Assembly: GCF_019049245.1 (NCBI RefSeq)
Contig: NZ_JAGMUK010000221.1
Location: forward strand, 124,001-188,000
Reading direction: 5' to 3'
Source of the DNA: Streptomyces sp. AC555_RSS877
GTDB lineage: Bacteria; Actinomycetota; Actinomycetes; Streptomycetales; Streptomycetaceae
DNA: 64,000 nt
A model generated the notes under the pieces. It did no database searches. It saw nothing but the letters and a program-made list of their open reading frames with translations, and was not told where the DNA came from. The position numbers and the translations under genes were made by a program. Below, one piece after another: positions 18,494 through 26,792 of the stretch (positions are counted from its first letter, which is position 1; every line of letters begins with the position of its first letter).

Positions 18494-19006
18494 TCAGCCG
18501 TACAGGGCCACCCGCGGGTGCACCGTGCCCTCGGCGGCCGGGTCGAGGACGGTGAGGCGGTAGTGCTCGGTGAGGGTGTCGCCCGCGTGCAGCGTGCGCT
18601 GTGCGGTCGAGAGGTCGGTGTACAGCGTGCCGGTCTGGCTGCCGAGCTGGACGGCTTCCCAGCAGCCGGTCGCGGTGCGGCGCTCGACCCTTACGTCCGA
18701 GGGCTCCAGGAAGGGCCCCGCGTCCGGTGATTCCACCAGGAGCTGCGGGGCGACGACCTGGTCCACCGAGGAGTCGTTGCGGTAGGTGACCGTGAACCTG
18801 TGCTTACGGCTGTCGGCCGGGAGGGGGCTCGTGGGCAGGTCGACGAAGCCCGTGAGTACGGCGGGCGCCTGCTCGGGCAGGGCCGTGGACACGGCCGCGG
18901 GGGCCTGCTGGGCGGCTGCGGCGGCGGGCCCGGCCGCGGCCAGACCGGCCACGGCCACGACGAGGGCCACGAGAGCGACCCTGAGACGACTGTTCTTCGA
19001 CGACAC
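18494..19006 (-). CDS. Secreted protein, hypothetical
   Basis: 170 residues from a GTG at 19006 (VSSKNSRLR), with AAGGA upstream. A Sec signal peptide (LRVALVALVVAVAGLAAAG, cut near AAAA) is followed by a probable beta-sandwich: HRFTVTYRNDSSVDQVVAPQ, RTATGCWEAV and LTEHYRLTVLDPAAEGT. The pattern resembles alternating-strand extracellular domains found in Streptomyces secreted proteins, but I know of no defined function. Confidence 0.75.
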   Translation of the reverse strand: MSSKNSRLRVALVALVVAVAGLAAAGPAAAAAQQAPAAVSTALPEQAPAVLTGFVDLPTSPLPADSRKHRFTVTYRNDSSVDQVVAPQLLVESPDAGPFLEPSDVRVERRTATGCWEAVQLGSQTGTLYTDLSTAQRTLHAGDTLTEHYRLTVLDPAAEGTVHPRVALYG

Positions 19007-19348
19007 GTTCGCTGATCCTTCGGATTCGCTTGAGTGAACTGGACCGCATCGTAGGCCGCGGTCGGCACCCGGCGGATCGGCCGTACGGACGATACGGACG
19101 GTAGGAGAACCTGCGCCAACTGGGCGCCCGAGAGCGGGAGATGAAGACTTCCTCACCTCTCGTGGATGTTTCGTGGATACCCCCCGGTAGGGGTCCTCGG
19201 GCGTCAACTGCCGCCATATGGACTGATAGCTTCCGCTTCACCGGCCCGGGGGAACCATCAAAGCCGGTACCAGACCTTGACAAGTGAACCCGGACGGAAT
19301 GCCTTGCGCACTTCTCGTGAAACTGCAGGAGGAAGGCACCGCTGGCGG

Positions 19349-22300
19349 GTGCCGAAGAGCCGACGCGGTCGAATACTCGCGGCCGGCGCGACATCCGTGG
19401 TGGCGATGGCGCTCGTCGCCCCGCTGGCGTCGGCGGCCTTCACCGACCCCTCCTCCCCGACCGGCACCACGCCACCGCCGGACCGGGTGACCGACACCTC
19501 CCGACTGCCCTCGGGATGGCGGCAGTCCGACGACCGCATCGTCACGTACGACGGAGACGGCACCGGACTGCACGTACTGGTCGCCGACGCCGCGCACGCC
19601 TACGCCTGGCGCACCGCGGCCACCCTGTCCGAGCCGGGCATCGACACCGACCAGTGGATCGGGCAGAACTGTGTGACCGCGTCGGGCGACCGCGCCGTGG
19701 TGGTCTACGCGCCCCGGCAGGCGATCAACGATCAGCAGGGCTTCCAGCAGGGCGCCTTCGCGGCCGTGGTCGACCTGGCCGACGGCACCGTGACCAAGCT
19801 GCCGCAACTGGTCTCCCTCGCCTACTTCAACCCCGGCTGCGGGGACGGCGAGCAGGCCGTGCTCTCCAGGCCGCAGGGCGAGGGCACCCAACTGCTCACC
19901 GTCGACGCACGGCAGGGGAAACTGACGCGTCAGCAGACCGTCCCCGGCCAGCTGACCTCCGCCGTGCCCTTCGGCACCGGCATCGCGGCGGCCAACGGCA
20001 CCTCGGTGGTCTCGGTGAACCGTGAGGGAGACGTCCACACCCTGGCCCGTACGGCGGGAACACCCTTCCGGCTGGTGCCGGACGCACACGGCGGCCTCGC
20101 CTACCAGGCCCCGGCCGCCGGGAAGAAGGTGCAGGTCCGCCGGGTCACGGAGGGCGGCTCCGACCGGCTGCTCGGCTCCGGCGCGCTCGGCTCACTGGCG
20201 GTGCACGGCACCGGCGGCCGCGTCTTCGTCACCGGGACGGACGCCCAGGACGACATCCGGGGCTCCGCACTCCCGGAGAACTCTGCGAAGGACTCTCCGC
20301 AGGACTCTCCGCAGAACTCGACGGAGAACGCTCCCCAGAGCTGGCCGAAGGGCTGGAAGGTCCTCGACGTCCCGGCCTCGTCCGAGGTGTCCACCACCGG
20401 CGCTCTCGCCCTGACCGGTGTCGGCAACGGCGCGGAGGCGGCCGGCGGCAAGGGCGTCGGCAGGGCCCTCGCCGCGGGCACCGCCCAGCCGGTCGGCATC
20501 AACGCCCTGGCCCCGGGCACCGGCGCCACCTTCGACTTCCGGGTGAAGCCCAAGGCGCCCCAGCAGGGGCAGGGCACCGAGCAGTCCCCGGCCCTGGCCG
20601 CCCTCACCACCGCGGTCAGCGGCGAGAGCCCGTCGGCCGGGATGCACACCGACAGCCTCGACAGTGCGTCCACCGGCATGCGCACGAACAGCCTGAGCAG
20701 CCCCTCGGCCGGCATGCGGCTCGACAGCGTCGACGACGACCCGGAGCACACCACCACCGACCCGGACCGTACCTGCGCCGTCACCCGCAACGACCCCGGC
20801 CTCCAGGCGCTCCAGCCGTCACCGGCCATGGTCGAATGGGCGACGGACCTCGCCGTACAGGGCAAGCTCGACGTCCGCCGCCGCAGCGGATGGAACGGCA
20901 CGGACCTCTCGTCGTACACCCCCCAGGGGATGTTCCCGCCCGTCGAGCTCAAGGGCGGTGGCCGGGTGCCCGCGCAGATCATGCTCGGCGTGCTCACCCA
21001 GGAGTCCAACCTCGTACAGGCCACCTCCCGGGCGGCCGCCGGCGAGAGCGGCAACTTCATCCAGGGCGGCTACTACGGCAACGGCGGCAGCGTCCACACC
21101 GTCGACTGGTCGGCTGTGGACTGCGGTTACGGCATCTCCCAGGTGACCAGCGGAATGGCCCGCTCGGACACCACCTACACCGCCGAGCAGCAGAAGGCGA
21201 TCACCGTCGACTACGCGGCCAACATCGCCGCCGGTCTGCAGATCCTCCAGGGCAAGTGGAACCAGCTGTACACGCACGGCATCCTCGCCAACGGCGGTGA
21301 CCCGCAGTACCTGGAGAACTGGTGGTACGCCCTGTGGGCGTACAACAGCGGCTTCAACGAGCCGAGCGCGTCGGACGCCACCGCCCCCTGGGGCCTGGGC
21401 TGGTTCAACAACCCGGCCAACGGCCTCTACCCGCCGGACCGGAAGATGTTCCTGTCCTCCGGCTACGACGACGCCCGTAACCCGAATCTGTGGACCTACC
21501 CCGAGCGGGTCCTGGGCTGGGCCGCGTACTCCCAGCAGAAGACCGACCCGGCGACCGGCGCGTCCGGTGCGGCCTTCACCGTCGGCGACTGGCCCGCCGG
21601 CGCACCGGACGCCGAACCGCCGCACGACACCTTCTGCAAGCCCGCCGACAACGAGTGCGACACCTCCAAGCCGCACAAGGTCGAAGGCTCGAGCCAGCCC
21701 GAAGGCCCCTGCCAGCGCGACGACTTCAAGTGCTGGTGGCACCAGTCGTCGACCTGGACGGACTGCACCACCACGTGCGGCACCGAGGTCCTGGCCTACC
21801 AGGCGACCGACCCCGAACCGAAGGCCACGTCACCCCGTCCGGCGTCCTGCACCTCGACCCTCCCGGCGAACGCGCTGATCGTCGACGACGTGCCGAACAC
21901 GGTGAAGTTCCGGGTGGGCGCCACCAACCCCTGCGCCGACCAGAAGAACTGGACCAGCCGGGGCACCCTGACGTTCACCTTCGGCTCCGCGGTGCAGAAC
22001 GGCGCGACCGTCTACCCCTCGAAGATCGACTTCCATCAGCTCGGTTCCGGCTTCGGCGGTCACTTCTGGTTCACCCACACCCGGGTGCCGACCTTCACCG
22101 ACTCGGTCGTCACCGGCACCTGGACGCCCGACCGGTCGATCAAGGGCTGGGCGCGGGTCATGGTCCACCTGCCCGACCACGAGGCCAACACCGGCCAGGC
22201 GACCTACCGCATCGACCTCGGTGACGGCACGGTCGTGGACAAGACGATCTCCCAGGACACCGGCGGCAAGAACGCCTGGGTCTCCCTGGACTCGTACGAG

Positions 22301-22447
22301 TTCCACGGCACCCCGAGCGTCTCCCTGAGCTCGGACACGGCCGACGGCACCGGCGACGACTCGATCGCCTGGGACGCCCTGGCCTTCGAGCCCCTGCCGG
22401 GCAAGCCCTCGGACGCCGCGACGGCGTCCCCGTCTCCGCAGAAGTAG
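19349..22447 (+). CDS. Large secreted lytic-transglycosylase-like protein
   Basis: 1032 residues from a GTG at 19349 (VPKSRRGRIL). AGGAGGAAGG lies 11 bases upstream, and this start leaves a normal 32-residue signal peptide. The first 420 residues look like a beta-propeller-like region (repeating strands, DDRIVTYDGDG, VTASGDRAVVVYAP). A linker with three 12-residue repeats of the type SAGMRTDSL follows. An SLT-like lysozyme fold occupies about 540-690 (QIMLGVLTQESNLVQATSRA, DCGYGISQVTSGM). The C-terminus is Cys-rich, then a beta-sandwich. It probably acts on peptidoglycan or cell-surface polymer. Confidence 0.8.
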   Translation: MPKSRRGRILAAGATSVVAMALVAPLASAAFTDPSSPTGTTPPPDRVTDTSRLPSGWRQSDDRIVTYDGDGTGLHVLVADAAHAYAWRTAATLSEPGIDTDQWIGQNCVTASGDRAVVVYAPRQAINDQQGFQQGAFAAVVDLADGTVTKLPQLVSLAYFNPGCGDGEQAVLSRPQGEGTQLLTVDARQGKLTRQQTVPGQLTSAVPFGTGIAAANGTSVVSVNREGDVHTLARTAGTPFRLVPDAHGGLAYQAPAAGKKVQVRRVTEGGSDRLLGSGALGSLAVHGTGGRVFVTGTDAQDDIRGSALPENSAKDSPQDSPQNSTENAPQSWPKGWKVLDVPASSEVSTTGALALTGVGNGAEAAGGKGVGRALAAGTAQPVGINALAPGTGATFDFRVKPKAPQQGQGTEQSPALAALTTAVSGESPSAGMHTDSLDSASTGMRTNSLSSPSAGMRLDSVDDDPEHTTTDPDRTCAVTRNDPGLQALQPSPAMVEWATDLAVQGKLDVRRRSGWNGTDLSSYTPQGMFPPVELKGGGRVPAQIMLGVLTQESNLVQATSRAAAGESGNFIQGGYYGNGGSVHTVDWSAVDCGYGISQVTSGMARSDTTYTAEQQKAITVDYAANIAAGLQILQGKWNQLYTHGILANGGDPQYLENWWYALWAYNSGFNEPSASDATAPWGLGWFNNPANGLYPPDRKMFLSSGYDDARNPNLWTYPERVLGWAAYSQQKTDPATGASGAAFTVGDWPAGAPDAEPPHDTFCKPADNECDTSKPHKVEGSSQPEGPCQRDDFKCWWHQSSTWTDCTTTCGTEVLAYQATDPEPKATSPRPASCTSTLPANALIVDDVPNTVKFRVGATNPCADQKNWTSRGTLTFTFGSAVQNGATVYPSKIDFHQLGSGFGGHFWFTHTRVPTFTDSVVTGTWTPDRSIKGWARVMVHLPDHEANTGQATYRIDLGDGTVVDKTISQDTGGKNAWVSLDSYEFHGTPSVSLSSDTADGTGDDSIAWDALAFEPLPGKPSDAATASPSPQK

Positions 22448-22464
22448 CAGCAGTAGTAGGAGAA

Positions 22465-22495
22465 AAGCCCCCAGGCCTCATCGGCCTGGGGGCTT
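22465..22495. terminator. Intrinsic hairpin between convergent genes
   Basis: AAGCCCCCAGGCC and GGCCTGGGGGCTT form a 13-bp stem (longer with flanking GAGAA/TTCTC) and a 5-nt loop, followed by TCTCCTGTTG. Confidence 0.85.
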
Positions 22496-22522
22496 TCTCC
22501 TGTTGTCTGCTGCCATCTGCTG

Positions 22523-23200
22523 TTATCTGCTGTTGCGATGCGGGCCCAACTCCTGAAGAACATCACCGAGTTGGTCAGGGGTGAGGGCCGGGCCGGGAAG
22601 GGGCCGTGAGGCCGTCGGCGAGGTCTGCAGGCCGGCGAGGAGCAGGGCCAGGGGGCGACGCCAGGCGTCGGAGGCCGTCGCGGTCGCCAGGGCCGGAACG
22701 GCGCGGCCGAGGGCCGCGAGGGCGAACAGGACGTCCTCGACGGTGACGTCGGCGCGAACCGTGCCCTCGTCGCGGCCGCGCCGCAGCAGGAGCTCCACCG
22801 TCTCCCGGTTGTGGACGTGCACGGCCTGCAGCGCGTCCACGCCCTCCAGCCGGGTGGTCATGAGGTCGTTGGTGCCGCGGTCGGCGGCCAGCGTGGTGAA
22901 GACGGCCTGGAGGTACGCGTTCAGGCCCTCCCACGCGTCCGACGCGGTCCGGGCCTGCTCACCCGCGGTCATCGTGTCCGTCAGCACATCGCGGAAGGCG
23001 GCGTCGATGAGGGCGGCGCGAGTGGGGAAGTGCCGATAGAGCGTCGCGTTTCCGACGCCCGCCCGGCGGGCGATCACGTCCAGCGGCGCTTCGAGTCCCT
23101 GCTCGGCGAACACCTCCTGTGCCGCGGCCACCAGGAGTTCCCAGCTGCGCCGCGCGTCGCGTCGCCGTGGGGGCGTCGCACGGTGTCCTTCGACGGTCAT
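22523..23200 (-). CDS. TetR-family transcriptional regulator
   Basis: 225 residues from the ATG at 23200 (a tandem ATG at 23203 is possible; GGAGGG lies directly before). The HTH is in residues about 15-62: LLVAAAQEVFAEQGLEAPL.VIARRAGVGNATLYRHFPTRAAL. The C-terminal ligand domain resembles the SBP_2/MarR-inserted TetR_C groups that control oxidative genes. It is divergent from a patatin-P450 operon and probably represses it through sites in the 150-bp gap, which holds repeats and palindromes. Confidence 0.9.
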   Translation of the reverse strand: MTVEGHRATPPRRRDARRSWELLVAAAQEVFAEQGLEAPLDVIARRAGVGNATLYRHFPTRAALIDAAFRDVLTDTMTAGEQARTASDAWEGLNAYLQAVFTTLAADRGTNDLMTTRLEGVDALQAVHVHNRETVELLLRRGRDEGTVRADVTVEDVLFALAALGRAVPALATATASDAWRRPLALLLAGLQTSPTASRPLPGPALTPDQLGDVLQELGPHRNSR

Positions 23201-23210
23201 CATCCCTCCA

Positions 23211-23258
23211 CACGAGGCCGGGAATCCACGAGGCCGGGAATCCACGAGGCCGGGAATC
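23211..23258. repeat. Three exact tandem copies of a 16-bp unit
   Basis: CACGAGGCCGGGAATC occurs three times without a mismatch at 23211-23226, 23227-23242 and 23243-23258, inside the divergent promoter region of the TetR and patatin genes. Confidence 0.9.
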
Positions 23259-23266
23259 CCGGAAGT

Positions 23267-23325
23267 GGGGAGCACTCCCCGGCGGCGATGTTATCGTCTG
23301 AATCCGAAACAGGGACTACTCCCCA
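23267..23325. promoter_or_regulatory. Candidate TetR operators between divergent genes
   Basis: GGGGAG-CA-CTCCCC (23267-23280) is an inverted repeat with 6-bp arms. A related site, GGGACTACTCCCC, lies at 23312-23324, 32 bp before the patatin ribosome-binding site. Spacing fits autoregulation and repression of the patatin-P450 operon. The assignment to this TetR is inference. Confidence 0.4.
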
Positions 23326-23349
23326 TTTTTGGTGTGCGGAGGGCAGGAC

Positions 23350-24213
23350 ATGAAGGGCACGGGCGGCACGGCACTCGTACTCGGCGGTGGCGGCCCCGTC
23401 GGCGGCGCCTGGATGACCGGCGTGCTCGCCGGGCTCACGGACGCCGGCGTCGACCTGGACCGGGCCGACGTCGTCATCGGCACCTCGGCCGGCGCGGTCT
23501 TCGGCTCCCGGCTCGCGTGCGGGGAGCCGTCTCGCGAGATGTACGAGCGTCAACTCACCGGCGCCGACCGGCTGGTCATGAGCGTCACCGCGGCCCAGAC
23601 CCTCCGCTTCCTGTGGGCGGCGCTCGGCTCCCGCGACCCCGACCGCTCCGTACGCCGTCTCGGCCGCGCCGCCCTGGCCGCCCGGCCCACCCCCGGACCC
23701 GGCCTGCCGGAAGTCCTCCGGCCGTTGCTGCGCGGGGCATCGCACTGGCCCGCGCGCGACCTGCGCATCGCCTCGGTCGATGCCCTCACCGGGCAGGTGG
23801 AGACCTTCGGCCCGGACTCGACGCTCACCCTGGCCGAGGCGGTCGCCGCCAGCTGCGCGGTGCCCCTGGTCTGGCCGCCCGTCACGGCTGCCGGTCGCCG
23901 GTGGATGGACGGGGGCAGTCGGTCCACCACCAACCTGCACCTGGCCCGCGGCTGTCGGCGGGTGGTGGCCGTGGCACCGGTTCCGTCCGCCGTCGGACCG
24001 CATCCCCACGCGCGGCAGGAGGCCGCCGCACTCGCCGCCGAGGGGGTCGCCGTCACGCTCCTGGCCCCGGACCGCGCCTCCCGCCGGGCCATGGGCCGCG
24101 ACCTGACCGCCGACTCCCGCCGCCTGGACGCCGCCCTCGCCGGGCACGCCCAGGGCACCGCACTCGCGGACACCGTGGCCGACGTGTGGCACGGCCGTCG
24201 CAGCGAGCGATAG
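23350..24213 (+). CDS. Patatin-like phospholipase/acyl hydrolase
   Basis: 287 residues from the ATG at 23350 (GGAGGG upstream). The oxyanion-hole glycine run LGGGGPVGGAW (11-21), the nucleophile elbow GTSAG (44-48, Ser46) and the DGG of the Ser-Asp dyad (WMDGGSRS, about 190) are present. It should hydrolyse lipid acyl esters in the cytoplasm. It is the first gene of a likely operon with the P450, 32 bp apart, and is controlled by the divergent TetR gene. Confidence 0.9.
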   Translation: MKGTGGTALVLGGGGPVGGAWMTGVLAGLTDAGVDLDRADVVIGTSAGAVFGSRLACGEPSREMYERQLTGADRLVMSVTAAQTLRFLWAALGSRDPDRSVRRLGRAALAARPTPGPGLPEVLRPLLRGASHWPARDLRIASVDALTGQVETFGPDSTLTLAEAVAASCAVPLVWPPVTAAGRRWMDGGSRSTTNLHLARGCRRVVAVAPVPSAVGPHPHARQEAAALAAEGVAVTLLAPDRASRRAMGRDLTADSRRLDAALAGHAQGTALADTVADVWHGRRSER

Positions 24214-24245
24214 CGAACCGACGGCCCCCGACGAAAGGCGATGTC

Positions 24246-25463
24246 ATGCAGGCCCCCACCCTGGAGGAGCTGGCCCCCGACGGCCACGACCTGACGCGTG
24301 ACCCGTATCCCCTCTATACGGCCCTGCGCGCCGAGGGCCCCGTGCATCGCGTGCTCGTCCCGGGAAGCGGGGAGTGCTGGCTGGTCGTGACCCGCGACGC
24401 GGCACGTGCCGCGCTGACCGACCCCCGCCTGCGCAACGACATCCGGCACTCCTCGTCCTGGCGGACCGACGGCGGCCACGCCCTCGGCCGCAACATGCTC
24501 CAGAGCGATCCCCCTCAGCACACCCGGCTGCGCCGGCTGGTGGCCGGCCACTTCGCGCCCGCCCGGGTCGCCGCGTTGCGCCCGCGGATCGAGGACACCG
24601 CCCGTGACCTGCTCGCCGCGCTGCCCGCGCGAGGGACCGCGGACCTGGTGAGCCGGTACGCGCTCCCGCTGCCGGTGACGGTGATCTGCGATCTCCTCGG
24701 CGTCCCCGCGGCGGACCGTGCCGCCTTCCACACCTGGTCGAACGAGCTGGTCATGCCCACCTCTCAGGAGGCGGCGGCCTCGGCCGCGGGGGCGCTGGCC
24801 GGCTGTCTCACCGAGCTGATCGACCGCAAGGCGCACACTCCGGACGGCACGCTGCTCAGCGATCTGGCCGCGGCGTCCCGCGAGCCGGTGGCCGCCGACG
24901 GCACGACAGTGGACGAGGCGCCCCTCACCGACGAGGAACTCCTCGGCATGGCCTTCCTCATCCTCGTCGCCGGCCATGAGACGACGGTCAACCTGATCTC
25001 CGGCACCCTCCACGGCCCGCTCACCCACCCGGACCAGCTCGGCCTGCTCCGCGCCGACCCCGGGCTGACCGGCCAAGCCGTCGAGGAGTCGCTGCGCCAC
25101 ACCTCACCGGTCCACGCCTCGGCGTTCCGCTTCGCCACCGAGCCCCTGGACCTCGCGGGCACCCGCATCAGCACCGGCGACGCGGTCCTGGTCTCCCTCG
25201 CCGCGGCTTCCCGCGATCCGCTGCACTTCCCCGAACCGGACCGCTTCGACATCACCCGGCGCGTCCAGGGCCACCTCGGCTTCGGCCACGGCCTCCACCA
25301 CTGCCTCGGCGCCCCGCTGGCCCGCCTGGAAGCCGAGACCGCCGTACGCCTGCTCCTGGCACACCGCCCCTCCCTCACCCTCGTCACCGATCCGGCGACA
25401 CTCACCTGGCGGACCAGCACACTGCTGCGGGGCCTGGCCGAACTGCCGGTCCGGCTGGGCTGA
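24246..25463 (+). CDS. Cytochrome P450
   Basis: 405 residues from the ATG at 24246, with GAAAGG upstream. The I-helix oxygen-binding motif AGHETT (242-247), the K-helix ExxR in EESLR (281-284) and the heme ligand loop FGHGLHHCLGAPLAR (Cys353) are intact. Length and sequence fit bacterial soluble P450s of the CYP105/107 type. It needs ferredoxin and a reductase, neither of which is encoded nearby. Pairing with a patatin hydrolase suggests lipid or xenobiotic metabolism. Confidence 0.95.
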   Translation: MQAPTLEELAPDGHDLTRDPYPLYTALRAEGPVHRVLVPGSGECWLVVTRDAARAALTDPRLRNDIRHSSSWRTDGGHALGRNMLQSDPPQHTRLRRLVAGHFAPARVAALRPRIEDTARDLLAALPARGTADLVSRYALPLPVTVICDLLGVPAADRAAFHTWSNELVMPTSQEAAASAAGALAGCLTELIDRKAHTPDGTLLSDLAAASREPVAADGTTVDEAPLTDEELLGMAFLILVAGHETTVNLISGTLHGPLTHPDQLGLLRADPGLTGQAVEESLRHTSPVHASAFRFATEPLDLAGTRISTGDAVLVSLAAASRDPLHFPEPDRFDITRRVQGHLGFGHGLHHCLGAPLARLEAETAVRLLLAHRPSLTLVTDPATLTWRTSTLLRGLAELPVRLG

Positions 25464-25554
25464 GGGGCCATCTGCGCGGAGGCCGTGCGCGGGTGATGCC
25501 GGAAAGGGGCGCCGGTCCTACGATGGCAAGTGGGCCAGCACACAGGGAGCAGGC

Positions 25555-25911
25555 ATGATCCGTTCAGCCGACATCCGCGAGTGGCGCAACCATGACGTGG
25601 TCGACCCGAAGGGCCACAGGATCGGCATGCTCGAAGCGGTCTACGTGGACACCACCACCGACGAACCGGCCGTGGTCACGGTCCGCACCGGACTGCCCTC
25701 CCGCCGGCGACTGGTCTTCGTCCCGCTCGACGAGGCCGTCCTCGGCCCCGGCTACGTCAAGGTCTCCCACCCCAAGGGGGAGGTGCGGAAGGCCCCTTCC
25801 ATCGGGACGGACGACGTACTGCCCGCCGAGCAGGAGGAAGCGATCTTCCAGCACTACGGCATGCCCTACCGGCCCGGCGTCAACGGCGAACGCCAACTCG
25901 CGCGCCGCTGA
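25555..25911 (+). CDS. PRC-barrel domain protein
   Basis: 118 residues; GGGAGC stands before the ATG. It begins with the PRC-barrel fold (IRSADIREWRNHDVVDPKGHRIG..EAVYVDTTTDEPAVVTV), then VFVPLDEAVLGPGYVKV and a tail (EEAIFQHYGMPY). PRC-barrel proteins in actinomycetes bind RNA-processing or photosynthetic partners elsewhere; the role here is unknown. Confidence 0.85.
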   Translation: MIRSADIREWRNHDVVDPKGHRIGMLEAVYVDTTTDEPAVVTVRTGLPSRRRLVFVPLDEAVLGPGYVKVSHPKGEVRKAPSIGTDDVLPAEQEEAIFQHYGMPYRPGVNGERQLARR

Positions 25912-25945
25912 CCCTCATCCGCGGCACCGGGAGGTGTGCGAGCCG

Positions 25946-26116
25946 ATGGTGATCTTCCTGCTGCTCGTCCTGGTGGCCGTCGCGCTGGGCATCATCGGCG
26001 CCGCGGCGGACGGTCTGGGATACCTGCTCGCCATAGGCATCGTGCTGTTCGTGGCCGATGTGGTCTTCATCACGGCACGAGGGGCCCGGCGGGTCCGCCG
26101 ACGGCCGATTCGCTGA
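25946..26116 (+). CDS. Small membrane protein, hypothetical
   Basis: 56 residues from the ATG at 25946; GGGAGG lies about 11 bases upstream. It is nearly all hydrophobic (VIFLLLVLVAVALGIIGAAA, YLLAIGIVLFVADVVFITA), giving two membrane spans, with a basic tail RRVRRRPIR. It follows the PRC-barrel gene by 34 bp and may be cotranscribed. Confidence 0.65.
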   Translation: MVIFLLLVLVAVALGIIGAAADGLGYLLAIGIVLFVADVVFITARGARRVRRRPIR

Positions 26117-26232
26117 CCACGAGAGCAATATCTGTGACCGTGAAGTGAGAAATCGACGCGACGCGCGATGAGTATTCCCGCATCGGCCGACCAGGCGAAA
26201 TCATCGACCGTGCACGCCCGATCGCGACCTGC

Positions 26233-26350
26233 TACTGTCGATCTCAGTTGCAGGTGTGGTTGCCAGAAGGTTCTTTCCGACGGGCTGATCATCACGGCGA
26301 CCGGAGTCCGCACACGGCGAACTCCGAACACCGTCCCAAAGGAGAACATC
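26233..26350 (+). promoter_or_regulatory. Promoter and conserved 5' leader of the first cold-shock gene
   Basis: TACTGT at about 26233 is a likely -10 box. It is followed by CAGTTGCAGGTGTGGTTGCC (26245-26264) and TGATCATCACGGCGA (26286-26300). Both blocks recur almost unchanged, in the same order and with similar spacing, before the second csp gene (32398-32530, minus strand). Shared noncoding sequence over about 60 nt argues for a functional leader RNA, as in other csp mRNAs. Confidence 0.6.
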
Positions 26351-26554
26351 ATGGCTACTGGCACCGTGAAGTGGTTCAACGCGGAAAAGGGCTTCGGCTT
26401 CATCGAGCAGGACGGCGGCGGCCCCGACGTCTTCGCCCACTACTCGAACATCGCCGCCCAGGGCTTCCGTGAGCTTCAGGAGGGTCAGAAGGTGTCCTTC
26501 GACATCGCTCAGGGCCAGAAGGGCCCGACGGCCGAGAACATCGTCCCCGCCTGA
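26351..26554 (+). CDS. Cold-shock protein (CspA family)
   Basis: 67 residues with RNP1 (KGFGFI) and RNP2 (VFAHYS) motifs of the five-stranded cold-shock domain. It binds single-stranded RNA/DNA and acts as an RNA chaperone. AAAGGAG precedes the ATG. It differs from the second copy at 32194 in only a few residues (GGGPDVF against GGGADVF, VSFDIAQ against VTFDVTQ). It heads a group with a DEAD-box helicase and small genes. Confidence 0.97.
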   Translation: MATGTVKWFNAEKGFGFIEQDGGGPDVFAHYSNIAAQGFRELQEGQKVSFDIAQGQKGPTAENIVPA

Positions 26555-26578
26555 CACTGAATCAGACGCTGACTTCGC

Positions 26579-26614
26579 AGCTGGGGCCCGCACCTTGGGG
26601 TGCGGGCCCCAGCT
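26579..26614 (+). terminator. Hairpin after csp
   Basis: AGCTGGGGCCCGCAC pairs with GTGCGGGCCCCAGCT over a 6-nt loop. The core GGGCCCGCACC/GGTGCGGGCCC is the same as in the hairpin after the second csp gene. Confidence 0.8.
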
Positions 26615-26658
26615 CGCTGCGTTCCCGGGCGCCGCGTAGAAATACCGCGCCCGAAACC

Positions 26659-26698
26659 GGATATCGAATTTCCGATATCCATTGCTAGACCATATCGG
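26659..26698 (+). promoter_or_regulatory. AT-rich inverted repeat in the DEAD-box helicase leader
   Basis: GGATATCG at 26659-26666 and CGATATCC at 26673-26680 form a perfect 8-bp stem. CCGATAT at 26672 can pair alternatively with ATATCGG at 26692-26698. The roughly 100-nt leader is far more AT-rich than its surroundings. Two competing stems before a cold-associated helicase suggest temperature-sensitive or helicase-sensitive control. Confidence 0.4.
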
Positions 26699-26792
26699 TT
26701 GGAATTCACATTCGGCTCGTTCTTGCAATTCTCTGCGCTGCTCACCTGCTGCGGGAATTCCTTGGTACGTGCCGCATCAAGGAAGGTTCCCT

